Shown: positions 8,252 through 19,356, counted from the stretch's first letter. The stretch: 64,000 nucleotides of DNA from Alteriqipengyuania halimionae (GCF_009827575.1 NZ_WTYR01000001.1:1612001-1676000); one strand, 5' to 3'. Notes: generated from the sequence alone by a model not told the origin. Numbers and translations: made by a program.

Positions 8252-9412
8252 ATGATCGGATTGTTGCTGACATCCGCCTTGCTTGGCACTGCATCTCCGA
8301 CATTGGCAAGCGAACCTGACCGCTGGCCGTTTCCGGGCGGCTCTTACGAAGCGTATGCAAATGGCGAGTTTACTCTGTCGCAAACCCTTTTGGAGCAAGC
8401 CTATCGCGATTGCGCCGCCAGCGACCCAGTCGCCGATGAATGCCTCGATCTGCTGTTCGCGCTCACGAAAGCCAGTAGTTCTGCCGGCAAGCGGGATGAC
8501 GCACTGCGCCATGCGCGTCAGGCCGTGCGGCTTGTCGCGCGCAGCCTGCCGGAGGATAACCCGGCCTATGCCACTGCCTATGGGAATCTCGGCACCGTCC
8601 TGACCGAACGGGGGCACTATGCGGAAGGCGAGACGGCTCTTCGAGAAGCGTTGTCGGTAATGCAAAACATGCCGTCTGCGGACGGCCTCGGGCTTGCCAA
8701 GGCATATCACAATCTCGGCGTAGCCTTGTATCAACAAAAACGACACTCAGAAGCCGCCGCAACGCTGAGATTGGCCGCAGACTTGTACGCCGATGCGTTA
8801 CCAGAAAATGAGCCGCTGATGGCCGACATCTGGGAGGCGCTGGCTCTGTCGCTCATAGAACAGCAGGCGTTTCAAGAGGCCGGTGAATTGATAGCGCGTG
8901 GGCTTTTGCTGCGCGCGAAAACACTCGGTGACGATCATCCCGCAACTGCCCTTAGCTATCACAATGCCGGGTCGATGATGATCGAAATGGGGGCCTATGC
9001 CGCTGCCGAACCTTACCTCAGCAAGGCACTCGAGATCCGCCTCAAGAGACTGCCCAAAGGCCACCCCGATCTCGCCGCTACGCTGGCGATGCTCGCCACC
9101 AGCATTACTGGACAAGCCAAGTTCGACGAAGCCGAGAATATTCTTCGGGCAGCTTGGGCGATTGCATCGAGTGCCCACCCACCTGGCCACCCGGCGCGTA
9201 TCAATGCAGCAATCCCTCTGGCTATGATCATGACCGAACAATCTGGCAATTTGGAAGAAATCCGGACGCTTTACCTCGAAGCGGAGCGAGATATTTTGAC
9301 CCGTGCAGCCGCGACCGCAAATTTCGATCAACCTGCGGAAGCCACGTTACGGCAGTACCGAACCGCCTTCGTCGGTCACGTCGAAACCGCCTGGCGTCTC
9401 GCCAACCGCTAG
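8252..9412 (+). CDS. Secreted tetratricopeptide-repeat protein
   Basis: A 386-residue protein with an N-terminal signal peptide ([20 protein letters not shown]), followed by at least five TPR/Sel1-like helical repeats from about residue 75 to 310. The repeats of type [21 protein letters not shown], [20 protein letters not shown] and [21 protein letters not shown] match the kinesin-light-chain (TPR_10/12) pattern. Start chosen at 8252 because it opens the signal peptide; a start at 8156 adds 32 non-secretory residues. Base composition is a little less GC-rich than its neighbours. Its TAG stop shares bases with the convergent glutaminase stop. Binding partner unknown. Confidence 0.72.
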   Translation: MIGLLLTSALLGTASPTLASEPDRWPFPGGSYEAYANGEFTLSQTLLEQAYRDCAASDPVADECLDLLFALTKASSSAGKRDDALRHARQAVRLVARSLPEDNPAYATAYGNLGTVLTERGHYAEGETALREALSVMQNMPSADGLGLAKAYHNLGVALYQQKRHSEAAATLRLAADLYADALPENEPLMADIWEALALSLIEQQAFQEAGELIARGLLLRAKTLGDDHPATALSYHNAGSMMIEMGAYAAAEPYLSKALEIRLKRLPKGHPDLAATLAMLATSITGQAKFDEAENILRAAWAIASSAHPPGHPARINAAIPLAMIMTEQSGNLEEIRTLYLEAERDILTRAAATANFDQPAEATLRQYRTAFVGHVETAWRLANR

Positions 9413-10350
9413 CTTTTCTCGAAGGTCCCGCTGAAAACCGACCATCCCGTGCGGTCGGCGATCTGCGCCAGCGCCCGCGCGCCGAGCAGGCTGGTGCCCG
9501 CCCGGTTGAGCCCCGGGGACCACACTGCGAGCGTCGCGCGGCCCGGCACGCTCGCCAGGATCCCGCCGCCCACGCCGGACTTGCCGGGAAAGCCGACATC
9601 AAAGGCGAACTCGCCCGAATTGTCGTAGTGGCCGCACAGCAGCATCAGCGCATTGATCCGCCGCGCACGTTCGGTGCTGCACATGGTGAGGCCCGTCACC
9701 GGGTCGGTCCCGTCGAAAGCGAGAAACAGCGAGGCTTCGGCCAGCTGGCGGCAGCTCATCGCGATCCCGCACTGGCGGAAATAGACCGACAGCACGTCTT
9801 CGACCGGGTTCAGCAGGCGTCCGAAATCGGCCATGAAATAGGCAAGACTGCGATTGCGCGCGCCGGTCTCGCTTTCGGAGCGGGCGACGTCCTCGTCGAT
9901 CGTGATCCGCGTGTCGCGGGCCATGTTGTGCAGGCGGGAGAGCAGATCCGCGACCGCTTCATCCGGGCCGCGATCGCCGATGAAGCGATCGGTCGTCACG
10001 ATCGCGCCGGAATTGATGAACGGATTGCGCGGCTTGCCCTTCTCGCGTTCGAGCTGGACGATCGAATTGAACGGGTTGCCGGACGGCTCGCGCCCCACCG
10101 CTTCCCACAAGGCCGCGCCTTCGCGGTCGAGCGCCATGGCGAGCGCGAACACTTTCGACACGCTCTGGATCGAGAATTGCTCATCGGCGTCGCCGGCGCA
10201 GAAGACGCTGCCGTCGCGAGTCGCGATCGCAATGCCGAACTTGGTCGGATCGACCTGCGCGAGCGCCGGAATATAGCCGGCAGGCGTGCCCGATCCGCGC
10301 TCGTCGGCGAGCGCATTCCAGGTGTCGTCGACGATCTGTTGCAGGTCCAT
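9409..10350 (-). CDS. glsA: Glutaminase A
   Basis: A 313-residue serine-dependent glutaminase, hydrolysing L-glutamine to glutamate and ammonia in the cytoplasm. The beta-lactamase-like SxxK motif is Ser63-Val-Ser-Lys66 within [10 protein letters not shown]. Other family blocks are seen: GxxPxNPFNSI (about 89-97), [10 protein letters not shown] (107-116), and the C-terminal [15 protein letters not shown] (about 260-274). Length is normal for the family. It lies alone, convergent with the TPR gene and divergent from tRNA-Thr. Confidence 0.95.
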   Translation of the reverse strand: MDLQQIVDDTWNALADERGSGTPAGYIPALAQVDPTKFGIAIATRDGSVFCAGDADEQFSIQSVSKVFALAMALDREGAALWEAVGREPSGNPFNSIVQLEREKGKPRNPFINSGAIVTTDRFIGDRGPDEAVADLLSRLHNMARDTRITIDEDVARSESETGARNRSLAYFMADFGRLLNPVEDVLSVYFRQCGIAMSCRQLAEASLFLAFDGTDPVTGLTMCSTERARRINALMLLCGHYDNSGEFAFDVGFPGKSGVGGGILASVPGRATLAVWSPGLNRAGTSLLGARALAQIADRTGWSVFSGTFEKS

Positions 10351-10413
10351 GCCCGCGCGTTAGGCAAAAGGACTGGATTTTACAGCCCCTTTCGCACAAA
10401 GGCGCTGCCAAGT

Positions 10414-10489
10414 GCCGGTTTAGCTCAGCTGGTAGAGCAGCGGTTTTGTAAACCGAAGGTCGCGGGTTCGATTCCTGCAACCGGCACCA
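10414..10489 (+). tRNA. tRNA-Thr (anticodon UGU)
   Basis: A 76-nt cloverleaf including an encoded CCA. The acceptor stem GCCGGTT (10414-10420) pairs perfectly with AACCGGC (10479-10485), followed by discriminator A and CCA. The D arm is GCTC/GAGC around 10423-10438, the T arm is GCGGG/CCTGC with TTCGATT. The anticodon TGT is at 10447-10449 in loop TTTGTAA; the first anticodon-stem pair (G-A) is mismatched. No obvious terminator follows before the exoD-like gene. Confidence 0.97.
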
Positions 10490-10536
10490 TTCCCTCCTTT
10501 GCCCGTTGGTGTGTCTCATCCCGGCAGGAGAGACCA

Positions 10537-11139
10537 TTGAAAACACCGCATTCCGTTGGTGATATCCTCGACGCACTGGAAGAACTCGCGAGCGACAACG
10601 ACCGGGTGTCGATCGCCGATACGGTCGAGGCGTTCGGCGCGCGCAGTTGGGGGCCGCTGATCATGGTTCCCGCGCTCATCGAACTGACCCCGATCGGCGG
10701 CATTCCGGGCGTCCCGACCTTCCTCGCGACCGTCATCGCGCTGGTCGCAGTGCAGATGATTTTCGGCCAGGACCATCTGTGGATGCCGGGTTTCGTCGAG
10801 GATCGCTGCGTCGAGGCCGACAAGCTGGACAAGGCCTCGGACAAGCTGCGTCCGATCGGCAAGCGGCTGGACAGCTGGTTTCACGGGCGCTGGCGGCGGT
10901 TCACGGAGAACCCATGGAACAAGATCGCCGGTGTGCTGATCCTGCTGCTCTGCGCCACCGTGCCGCCGCTCGAGCTGCTGCCATTCGCCAGCAGCGCGCC
11001 GATGCTGGCGATCGCCTGCTTCGGCCTAGCGCTGATGGTGCGCGACGGATTGCTGATGCTGGTCGCGAGCGGGCTCGCCCTCGCCTCTCTCGGCTTCGGC
11101 ACCTACATGCTGATGACCGGGGCCGTCGGCAGCGGCTGA
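10537..11139 (+). CDS. ExoD-type membrane protein (exopolysaccharide synthesis)
   Basis: A 200-residue protein of the ExoD family, first described in rhizobial exopolysaccharide production. The pattern MVPALIELTPIGGIPGVPTF (about 46-65) is the family signature, and three to four hydrophobic segments fill the second half. The start is a TTG at 10537 preceded by GGCAGGAGAG; no ATG or GTG sits at a suitable place, and the tRNA just upstream rules out a much longer protein. It follows tRNA-Thr by 47 nt on the same strand. Its biochemical role is not known. Confidence 0.82.
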   Translation: MKTPHSVGDILDALEELASDNDRVSIADTVEAFGARSWGPLIMVPALIELTPIGGIPGVPTFLATVIALVAVQMIFGQDHLWMPGFVEDRCVEADKLDKASDKLRPIGKRLDSWFHGRWRRFTENPWNKIAGVLILLLCATVPPLELLPFASSAPMLAIACFGLALMVRDGLLMLVASGLALASLGFGTYMLMTGAVGSG

Positions 11140-11147
11140 GCCGTGTC

Positions 11148-11600
11148 TCAGCCGCGACCGCGATAGGAGGCGACGCCCTGATCGGGCACCCACAGCCCCT
11201 CGGGCGGCGGGCCGGATTGCCAAAACACGTCGATCGGGATGCCGCCGCGCGGATACCAGTAACCGCCGATGCGGAGCCATTCCGGTTTCATCTCGGCATT
11301 AAGGCGCTGGCCTATGCCGACCGTCACGTCCTCGTGAAACCCGCAATGGTTGCGGAAACTGCCGAGGAACAGCTTGAGGCTCTTCGATTCGACGATGTGC
11401 GCGCCGGGTGCGTAATCGATCACCAGATGCGCGAAATCGGGCTGGCCGGTCACCGGACACAGCGAGGTGAATTCGGGCGCGGCGAAGCGCACCATGTAAA
11501 GTGCGCCCTGGCGCGGATTTTCGACATAATCGAGCACCGCCTGCTCGGGCGATTCGGGCAGCGCGCTGGTCTGGCCGAGATGGATAGGTGTGTCGCTCAT
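11148..11600 (-). CDS. queF: NADPH-dependent 7-cyano-7-deazaguanine (preQ0) reductase
   Basis: Reduces preQ0 to preQ1 in queuosine tRNA modification. The 150-residue length matches the short, unimodular YkvM-type QueF. The catalytic cysteine is Cys48 in [11 protein letters not shown] with Asp55 as proton donor, and the NADPH/substrate motif [21 protein letters not shown] starts at Glu71. The start at 11600 gives the normal length; an upstream ATG at 11750 would add 50 unrelated residues. It converges on the exoD-like gene (8-nt gap). Confidence 0.95.
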   Translation of the reverse strand: MSDTPIHLGQTSALPESPEQAVLDYVENPRQGALYMVRFAAPEFTSLCPVTGQPDFAHLVIDYAPGAHIVESKSLKLFLGSFRNHCGFHEDVTVGIGQRLNAEMKPEWLRIGGYWYPRGGIPIDVFWQSGPPPEGLWVPDQGVASYRGRG

Positions 11601-11738
11601 GCCACAAGCTCTGGCCGACATGCGGTCCGCATGCAAGCATGGGGCTGGCGAGCGCTCGCTTAACCCCCTATTCAGCGCCGCTTGACGAGGCTCCACCCTC
11701 CTCGCGCACAAGCCATTCTCCTCGTGCACAAGAACCCG

Positions 11739-13016
11739 ATGACCAAGCACACCGCCCTTTCGAAATTTTCGCTGCCGCTGCTGTCGCTGGCCGCATTGCT
11801 GGCGCTCGCGCCTGCCGAGGTCGCCGCGCAGGGCTACGATCTGCCGCCCGCGCCCACGCCGACGCCGACGCAGAGCCCGGTCTACGGGCCGCAGGATTCG
11901 ACCCGCCCGCGCCCGCGCCCGGTCCCGATCCCGCCGCCAGGCTCACGCCCGACGCCGCAGCCGACCCAATCGGCAACCCCCGACCGGGCGCCTGCCCCGC
12001 AACCGACGGGCACGCGTACCCCGGCGCCGCGACAGAGCCCGGTCGTCCAGCCGCAGCCCGGTGCACGCTCGACGCGCCAGCCGACGCAGGAGCGGCCTCC
12101 TCAACAGGCCACTCCTCAGGCCTCTCCGACGCCGCGACCTTCCGCGCCGTCACCGTCGCCGCTCGACCTGCCAAGCGTCAGCCCGTCGGCGTCCTCCACA
12201 ACGACCGGCGCCTCGACGCCTGCCTCCTCCGAACCGCAACCCGAATCCGGGAACAGCGGCGGCCGTCCCTGGCTCTGGATCGCGCTGGTCGGCCTCCTCG
12301 CCGCCTTAGCAGGCGCATTCGTCTGGTGGCGCAGGCGCGAGACCATCGGCGGCCCGGTTGCCGTGCCCTCGATCGAACGCCCCGAGCCGGTGGCGAAATC
12401 CACCGAGACACCCACGACGCCCGCACCCTCTGCCCCGGCATCGCCCTCGGCACCCGCAAAGGTCGCTCCGATGACGGGGGCGGCGAAGGCACCTGCGCGC
12501 GCCGAGGCGGTGAGCTTCTCCAAGGGGGCGCTGCACGTCGCTTTCGAGACGCGCAATCTCACGATCACGATGATGGCGGCGACGCTGGCTTACCGTATCA
12601 CGCTGTCCAATCGCGGCAACGACGCGCTGGACAACATTATGGTTGGCGGCATCGTCGAAGCGGCCAATGACCGGATCGCGATCGAGCGCCAGATCGAACC
12701 GCCGCTCGGCCAATTGCCGATCTCGCACCAGCTCGAAACGCTCGCTGCGGGCGAAGTGCACGAACTGACCGGCGAATTTCGCGTTCCGCTCACACATTTG
12801 AAACCGATCCTGCGCGGCGAAGCGCGGTTGTTCCTTCCGATCGCGCGCTTGCGGGCGGCCGGCACCCCGGCAGGGGGCGAACCGCTCATCGCGCAGCGAA
12901 GCGTCCTGCTCGGCATCCCCGGACAGGGAGCGCAACTCGCCCCACTGCGGCTCGATGCGGGCCCGCGGGTCTATCGGGAAATCAGCCAGCAAGTGGCTGT
13001 GCCGCGCGCCGCCTAG
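11739..13016 (+). CDS. Proline-rich single-pass membrane protein of unknown function
   Basis: A 425-residue protein. Residues 1-31 look like a signal peptide (ending EVAAQ). Residues 35-180 are a low-complexity Pro/Thr/Ser/Gln-rich region with PTPT and QPT motifs. A single membrane helix follows ([20 protein letters not shown], about 191-210), then a basic RRRE stop-transfer and a second Pro/Ala linker. The last 170 residues form a folded domain with beta-strand pattern ([23 protein letters not shown]) and no motif I recognise. Topology suggests an extended periplasmic arm and a cytoplasmic domain, unless the first helix is an anchor. It stands alone between divergent queF and sseA. Confidence 0.7.
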   Translation: MTKHTALSKFSLPLLSLAALLALAPAEVAAQGYDLPPAPTPTPTQSPVYGPQDSTRPRPRPVPIPPPGSRPTPQPTQSATPDRAPAPQPTGTRTPAPRQSPVVQPQPGARSTRQPTQERPPQQATPQASPTPRPSAPSPSPLDLPSVSPSASSTTTGASTPASSEPQPESGNSGGRPWLWIALVGLLAALAGAFVWWRRRETIGGPVAVPSIERPEPVAKSTETPTTPAPSAPASPSAPAKVAPMTGAAKAPARAEAVSFSKGALHVAFETRNLTITMMAATLAYRITLSNRGNDALDNIMVGGIVEAANDRIAIERQIEPPLGQLPISHQLETLAAGEVHELTGEFRVPLTHLKPILRGEARLFLPIARLRAAGTPAGGEPLIAQRSVLLGIPGQGAQLAPLRLDAGPRVYREISQQVAVPRAA

Positions 13017-13087
13017 GCTTGTCCGCAAGGGTGGACGATAGCCTGCGCGCGCGGTAACCGTCAGGACACGCACCGGGAGAATTCTGC

Positions 13088-13936
13088 GTGGAAAGCCTCG
13101 TCTCTACCGAATGGCTCGCCGGCGAGTGCGACGCCGCCGACCTGCGCATCGTGGATGCCTCGAAACACCCGTTCGAACCGGATCGCGATCCGCGGGCCGA
13201 ATATCTCGACGGGCATATTCCCGGCGCGCTGTTCCTCGACCTTGGCGAGCTCGTCGACACGTCGACCGACGTCCCGAACACGCTTCCCCCTGCGGAAAAA
13301 TTCGCCAGCCGGATGCAGGCCTTGGGGATCGGCGATGGCAGCCGGATCGTGGTTTACGACAATGGCAGCCAGGTGAAGAGCGCGATGCGCGCCTGGTTCA
13401 TGTTTCACCACTTCGGCGCACACAATGTCGCCGTGCTCGATGGCGGCTTAGCCAAATGGCAGGCCGAGGATCGCCCGCTGGAGCAGGGGGCGAACGAACG
13501 GCGCCAGCGACACTTCACCAGCTGGGAAAGCGGAAAGTGCGTGCGCTCGAAGGCGGATATGCTCGCCAATATCGAAAGCGGTGCCGAACAGGTCGTCGAT
13601 GCCCGCCCGGCCGAGCGGTTCGAAGGCGCTACGCCCGAACCACGCGAGGGGATGGGGGCCGGGCATATCCCAGGCGCGGTCAATCTGCCGGTGGGGTGGC
13701 TTTACCGCGAAGACGGCACCTTGAAGGACGAGGACGGGCTGCGCGCCGCGTTCGAACGTGCCGGTGTCGATATGGATCGTCCGCTGGTGACGAGCTGCGG
13801 CAGCGGGATGACCGCATCGGTCGTGCTGTTCGCAGCCCAGCTGCTCGGCAAGGACGATGTCGCGCTCTATGACGGGAGCTGGGCCGAATGGGGTGCCGAT
13901 CCCGCCCTTCCCAAACAGACAGGACCGGCACGCTGA
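13088..13936 (+). CDS. sseA: Sulfurtransferase, tandem rhodanese (3-mercaptopyruvate type)
   Basis: A 282-residue two-domain rhodanese transferring sulfur from 3-mercaptopyruvate or thiosulfate to acceptors such as cyanide. The N-terminal domain (1-130) is inactive; the C-terminal domain carries the active loop CGSGMT with Cys237, a variant close to the CGSGVT loop of SseA-type mercaptopyruvate sulfurtransferases. The conserved HIPGA and HIPGAVNL segments are at 43 and 193. The start is GTG. Its end overlaps the metC-like frame, and it is followed tightly by metC and a mechanosensitive channel gene. Confidence 0.93.
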   Translation: MESLVSTEWLAGECDAADLRIVDASKHPFEPDRDPRAEYLDGHIPGALFLDLGELVDTSTDVPNTLPPAEKFASRMQALGIGDGSRIVVYDNGSQVKSAMRAWFMFHHFGAHNVAVLDGGLAKWQAEDRPLEQGANERRQRHFTSWESGKCVRSKADMLANIESGAEQVVDARPAERFEGATPEPREGMGAGHIPGAVNLPVGWLYREDGTLKDEDGLRAAFERAGVDMDRPLVTSCGSGMTASVVLFAAQLLGKDDVALYDGSWAEWGADPALPKQTGPAR

Positions 13937-15141
13937 CCGACGATAGCAACCGCACGAAACACCGCACGGCCACTAGGCTGGTCGAAGGCGGCCGACGCTC
14001 CGAATGGACCGGCGCGGTGGTCAATCCGCCCGTCTGGCGCGGGTCGACCCACCTTTACGAGAGCCATGCCGATCTCCTTACCGGCAAGCCCAATGCAGAC
14101 GGTCATTTCCATTACGGGCGCCGCGGCGGACCGACACAATGGGCGCTGGCCGAAGCGCTGACCGAGATCGAACCCGGTTCGGCAGGCACGATGCTTTATC
14201 CGTCGGGGACCGCGGCCCTCTTCTCGACCCTCGCGGCGGTCCTCAAAAGCGGCGATCGGCTGGCACTGAGCGACAATGCCTACGAGCCGACCCGCCAGAT
14301 CGCGTTCGGGCCGCTGGCGCAGATGGGCGTCGAGACAATGACCTTCGATCCGCTCGACCTCGACAGGTTCGAAGATCTGTGCCGCAGCGGGATCGCGGCG
14401 GTCATGCTCGAAAGCCCTGGCAGCCAGACGATGGAAGTGTGCGATGTGCCCGCGCTCGCCAAGATCGCGCATGCGCATGACGCGGTAGTGCTGCTCGACA
14501 ACACCTGGGCCTCCCCGCTCGGCTTCGCCGCGCTCGAGAATGGCGTCGACATCACGATCATGTCGCTGACCAAGCATGTCGGCGGCCACTCGGACCTGCT
14601 GATGGGCAGCGCGGCAGCGGGCCAGCAATACTACCGCGCGATCCGCCTCGCCGCGCAGGTCCAGGGCCAGCACGTTTCGCCCGACGATGCCGCCCTCGCC
14701 CATCGCGGCTTGCGCACCATGCAGATGCGGCTCGCACAAAGTACGGCCAACGCGCTTGCGCTGGCGCAATGGCTCGAAAGCCGTGCCGAAGTCGCGCAGG
14801 TGCTGTGCCCGATGCTTCCCGGCAGCCCGGGCCACGAATTGTGGAAACGCGACTTCACCGGCGGATGCGGCTTGTTCAGTGTGGTGCTGAAAGATGCCGA
14901 CAAGGCAGCGCGCGGGCGTTTCCTCGATGCCCTCGATCTGTTCGGGATGGGGTACAGCTGGGGCGGGTTCGAAAGCCTTGCCATCCCCTTCGACCCCGAA
15001 CGTATTCGTGACCGGATCGCATGGCCACCCGCCGGCTGCGATCCCGAAGATCGGCTGGGCGTGCGGTTTTCCGTGGGATTGGAAGACACCGAGGACTTGA
15101 TCGAAGACCTCGAACAGGCTTTTGCTGCGATGCACGCATGA
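13888..15141 (+). CDS. metC: Cystathionine beta-lyase (PLP enzyme, Cys/Met metabolism)
   Basis: A PLP enzyme converting cystathionine to homocysteine, pyruvate and ammonia. The Schiff-base lysine is Lys229 in MSLTKHVGGHSD (numbered from the ATG at 13888). HFHYGRRGGPT and YPSGTAA are the substrate and phosphate regions. The start is uncertain: the ATG at 13888 overlaps sseA by 49 nt, whereas a CTG at 13933, which overlaps the sseA stop (CTGA) and follows AGGA, would give the usual N terminus (LTDDSNRTKHRTATRL). Position after a sulfurtransferase fits sulfur amino-acid metabolism. Confidence 0.92.
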   Translation: MGCRSRPSQTDRTGTLTDDSNRTKHRTATRLVEGGRRSEWTGAVVNPPVWRGSTHLYESHADLLTGKPNADGHFHYGRRGGPTQWALAEALTEIEPGSAGTMLYPSGTAALFSTLAAVLKSGDRLALSDNAYEPTRQIAFGPLAQMGVETMTFDPLDLDRFEDLCRSGIAAVMLESPGSQTMEVCDVPALAKIAHAHDAVVLLDNTWASPLGFAALENGVDITIMSLTKHVGGHSDLLMGSAAAGQQYYRAIRLAAQVQGQHVSPDDAALAHRGLRTMQMRLAQSTANALALAQWLESRAEVAQVLCPMLPGSPGHELWKRDFTGGCGLFSVVLKDADKAARGRFLDALDLFGMGYSWGGFESLAIPFDPERIRDRIAWPPAGCDPEDRLGVRFSVGLEDTEDLIEDLEQAFAAMHA

Positions 15142-16226
15142 CCACGTCCGCTTCGCCTCCTGCCACGCCCGATGCGACCCCCGCCCCGTTCGACGATCTG
15201 TTCGGACGGCTCGACGACGCTGCCAATGCGACTCCGGCGCCCGAAGAGACCGCCACCCCGGCACTGACGGTGACCGACGGGTTAAAGGAAGCCGCGTCGC
15301 AGAGCGAAGCCGCAGGCACGGTGGTCGATGCACTCGATGCGCTCGCGGTCACGTTCGGCGATCACCGGATTTCGATGCTCGATATACTGGTGGTGTTCGG
15401 CATTATCGGCGGCGTCGTGCTGTTTGCGTGGGGCTTCGGCAAGCTCGTGCGGCGCGGCATCCGGCGCTTCTCGCGTTTCGACGCGACCCAGCAATTGCTC
15501 GCCGAAAAGCTCGTCTCGATCGCCGTCTGGGCGATGGCGTTCTTCATCGGGATCGACATGCTCGGGATCGATCTCACCGCGCTCGCCGTGTTTTCGGGCG
15601 CCTTCGGCCTGGCCATCGGTTTCGGCCTGCAGAAGACCTTCGGTAACCTGATCGCCGGGATCATCCTGCTGATGGACCGCTCGATCAAACCGGGCGACGT
15701 GATCGCGGTGACCGACCAGGCGGGCAAGGAAAGCTTCGGCCAGATCCGCAAGATCGGCATCCGCGCGGTTTCGGTGACCACCCGCGACCAGCGCGAATAT
15801 CTTATTCCGAACGAAAACCTGATGATCAACCAGGTCGAAAACTGGTCCTATTCCTCAAAGAACGTGCGCATGCAGGTGCCGGTGGGAGTGTCCTACGGCT
15901 GCGATATCACGGTGGCGGAAAAGCTGATGCTGCAGGCCGCGAATGCCTGCCCGCGCGTGCTCGACATTCCCCCGCCCACGGTGTGGCTCGACGGGTACGG
16001 CAACAGCAGCGTCGATTTCGTGATCCAGTGCTGGATCAAGGACCCGGAAGACGGCGTCGGCAATGTCCGCTCCGAAGTGCTCAAGAAGCTGTGGTGGCTG
16101 TTCCAGGAAAACGACATCGAGATCCCGTTCCCGCAACGCGACCTCAATCTGCGCCGCAACGAACAGTTCGACCAGCTCATCGCCGCTGTCGCGCAGCGGA
16201 TCGATACGGGCAAGAAAGAGCCCTAG
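15138..16226 (+). CDS. Small-conductance mechanosensitive channel (MscS family)
   Basis: A 362-residue inner-membrane channel that opens under membrane tension to release solutes. After an acidic, proline-rich N-terminal stretch (1-60), three membrane helices are seen, the last with the glycine/alanine-packed MscS pore pattern (FSGAFGLAIGFGLQKTFGNLIAGI, about 152-175). The beta domain follows (PGDVIAV, then ENWSYSSKN) with the cytoplasmic cage up to the C terminus. The ATG overlaps the metC stop (ATGA), so the pair is translationally coupled; the functional link is not obvious. Confidence 0.93.
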   Translation: MTTSASPPATPDATPAPFDDLFGRLDDAANATPAPEETATPALTVTDGLKEAASQSEAAGTVVDALDALAVTFGDHRISMLDILVVFGIIGGVVLFAWGFGKLVRRGIRRFSRFDATQQLLAEKLVSIAVWAMAFFIGIDMLGIDLTALAVFSGAFGLAIGFGLQKTFGNLIAGIILLMDRSIKPGDVIAVTDQAGKESFGQIRKIGIRAVSVTTRDQREYLIPNENLMINQVENWSYSSKNVRMQVPVGVSYGCDITVAEKLMLQAANACPRVLDIPPPTVWLDGYGNSSVDFVIQCWIKDPEDGVGNVRSEVLKKLWWLFQENDIEIPFPQRDLNLRRNEQFDQLIAAVAQRIDTGKKEP

Positions 16227-17122
16227 AGCCAGCCCTCGCGTTCGTACCAGCGCGCCGTGTCGCGCAGTCCTGCCCGCGTTTCCATCTGCGGCTGCCACAG
16301 TGACGATGGCGGTCTACGGTCCGCGCTCGCGACCCAGTCGGGATGCACCATGTAGCCGACCCGATCGAGCGTAAGCTTGGCCTTGTCGCCGCGCATCAGC
16401 CTGTCCGCCCGTGCTGCCAGCCGGAGCAGCGGAGCCGGAACGCGCGGCACGAGCGCCCGCGTGCCGACCGCATCGGCAATCGCCGTGGCCAGCTCGGCAT
16501 GTTCCCAGCCCTCGATCCGGCCATCGTCGGGCTCGTAGATCGCCCCGCTCGTCGGCTGCTCCGCCAGTGTCACCAGCAGGCGCGCCAGATCGTCGACATG
16601 CACGATCGACGTGCGCCCCTTGGGTGGCATGGGCACGAGATGCGCCTTGGCCGCGCGGAACAGATCGAACATCTCGGTATCGTGGGGACCGTAGATCGCC
16701 GGCGGGCGCACGATCGTCCAGTCGAGCGAAGAGGCGCGCACGGCGTCCTCGCCTCCGCGTTTCGAAGCGCCATAGAGCGACAATTGCGGCTCGCGCGCGG
16801 AGAGCGACGAAACCAGCACGAGGCGCTTGGTCCCCGCCCGCTCCATCGCCGCGATGACATTCTGCGTGCCGCCGATATTGGCCGCCTCGAAGCCTGCGCG
16901 ATCGGGCGCGTTCACCACCCCGGCAATGTGCAAAACGGCGTCGCTTCCACGCACCAGTTCTTCCAGCGCAGCCGCATCGGACAGGTCGCCGCGAATCCAT
17001 GCGACACCTTCACGCAGTGTCTGATCGCGCCGAGCGAGCGCCCGAACACTATGGCCTGAATCAAGCGTATGATTGACAGTCGTGCGGCCGACGAAACCGG
17101 TGCCGCCGGTGATCGCCAGCAC
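16223..17122 (-). CDS. NAD(P)-dependent epimerase/dehydratase-like SDR protein
   Basis: A 299-residue atypical short-chain dehydrogenase (NAD-dependent epimerase family, similar to NDUFA9-like proteins). The Rossmann motif ITGGTGFVG is at residues 4-12, VVSS-like strand LVLVSSLSA comes near 98, and the active-site pair is YGASK at about 115-119. Start: the GTG at 17122 gives the typical (V/M)LAITGGTG opening; TTG codons at 17128 (overlapping the obgE stop) and 17140 are alternatives. It follows obgE directly and is convergent with the channel gene, overlapping it by 4 nt. Substrate unknown. Confidence 0.85.
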   Translation of the reverse strand: MLAITGGTGFVGRTTVNHTLDSGHSVRALARRDQTLREGVAWIRGDLSDAAALEELVRGSDAVLHIAGVVNAPDRAGFEAANIGGTQNVIAAMERAGTKRLVLVSSLSAREPQLSLYGASKRGGEDAVRASSLDWTIVRPPAIYGPHDTEMFDLFRAAKAHLVPMPPKGRTSIVHVDDLARLLVTLAEQPTSGAIYEPDDGRIEGWEHAELATAIADAVGTRALVPRVPAPLLRLAARADRLMRGDKAKLTLDRVGYMVHPDWVASADRRPPSSLWQPQMETRAGLRDTARWYEREGWL

Positions 17123-17124
17123 GC

Positions 17125-18373
<1,249 letters not shown>

Positions 18374-18471
18374 GTTCCAGTCATCTTCGCAAACCGGCCC
18401 TTTCGGGCAATCTGCGCTCGCGAGGGGCGCCCATTAGCCAAAGGGTGCGCCCCTGCCAAGCGCTAATCGCG

Positions 18472-19356
18472 CTACCCCATCTTGCCCGGCTTTGGTCCAT
18501 AAGCAGGCTCGGCGCTGGGCGATGCGGTCGGCGTGGGCGACGGTTGGACCGGATCCGGATCGGGCAGCGGGGTGAAACCGGGTGTCTGCGAGGCGTCGTC
18601 GGATCCGTCGGTGGCCGGCCCGATAAACGGCTCGGCTGTAATCGCACCAGGTGCGGGCTGCGCGCCATTCGGCGCCCAGCCGAGGATCGGCGAGAACCGC
18701 TCTCCATAAGTCGCATCCCACTCGGCCACATCGAGGCGCCATTGCTCGAAATTGTCGTAGAACCGGATGAACACGTCATCGATTTCGGCAAGGCCCGTCG
18801 TCGCAAATTCGGTGAAACCGGAAGGCTCGATGCTGGCGGCGGTGAAGCTCAGCCGGTTGGCGACTTCGCAGAATTCTGGGATCGTCGGCGGGAAAGCGAA
18901 ATAATTGTAGACCTTGGTCATGAAGCTCTCGCGCGGGCCGACATAGCCGGCACCGTGCTTGCTGCGGAACTCCTGTTCGATCCCGCGATTGGCGGCTGCA
19001 AGCTCGCGCGATTGGCGTTTCAGCATCGCTCCGTAATTATCGATCAGCAGCGAATAATCGGAGCCAATGCAGTTGAGCGCTGCAACGTTGAGCGCACTGC
19101 GGAAGTTCCACACCGTCTGCGCGGTCGAGATGTTGCGATTGACGGTGTTGCGCACGCCGTAGACGTCGGTCGGCGGGATCACCACACCGCCCGTCACGCC
19201 GAGTGGCGGAGCGGGACGCGGCGGGACCACAACCACCGGCGGCGGCGGCGGGGGTGGCGGGGGAGGCGGGGGCGGCGGCGCGGGTGTGGCGCAAGCGGAT
19301 AGCGTTACCACCATCGCGAACGCGATTCCCGTTTGTTTGAGTGTGCGACCAGCCAT
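18472..19356 (-). CDS. Lipoprotein with a 14-residue polyproline tract, function unknown
   Basis: A 294-residue predicted lipoprotein. The signal peptide ends in the lipobox LSAC, giving lipidated Cys22. Directly after it come 14 consecutive prolines (27-40), encoded by mixed CCG/CCC/CCT/CCA codons, then a valine run and a Pro-rich spacer. The folded part (about 60-220) has conserved-looking Trp and Cys residues but no motif I can name. The last 60 residues are again Pro/Ser/Thr-rich. The polyproline run should need elongation factor P for translation and could act as a rigid spacer through the periplasm. It is followed by no clear operon partner. Confidence 0.75.
   Translation of the reverse strand: MAGRTLKQTGIAFAMVVTLSACATPAPPPPPPPPPPPPPPVVVVPPRPAPPLGVTGGVVIPPTDVYGVRNTVNRNISTAQTVWNFRSALNVAALNCIGSDYSLLIDNYGAMLKRQSRELAAANRGIEQEFRSKHGAGYVGPRESFMTKVYNYFAFPPTIPEFCEVANRLSFTAASIEPSGFTEFATTGLAEIDDVFIRFYDNFEQWRLDVAEWDATYGERFSPILGWAPNGAQPAPGAITAEPFIGPATDGSDDASQTPGFTPLPDPDPVQPSPTPTASPSAEPAYGPKPGKMG

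Noticed and set aside
9154-10536. A long open frame that would fuse about 460 residues to the front of the ExoD-type protein
   Set aside because: It runs antisense through the whole glutaminase gene and through tRNA-Thr; composition is Arg-rich and unlike any protein family. Only the part from TTG 10537 is coding.
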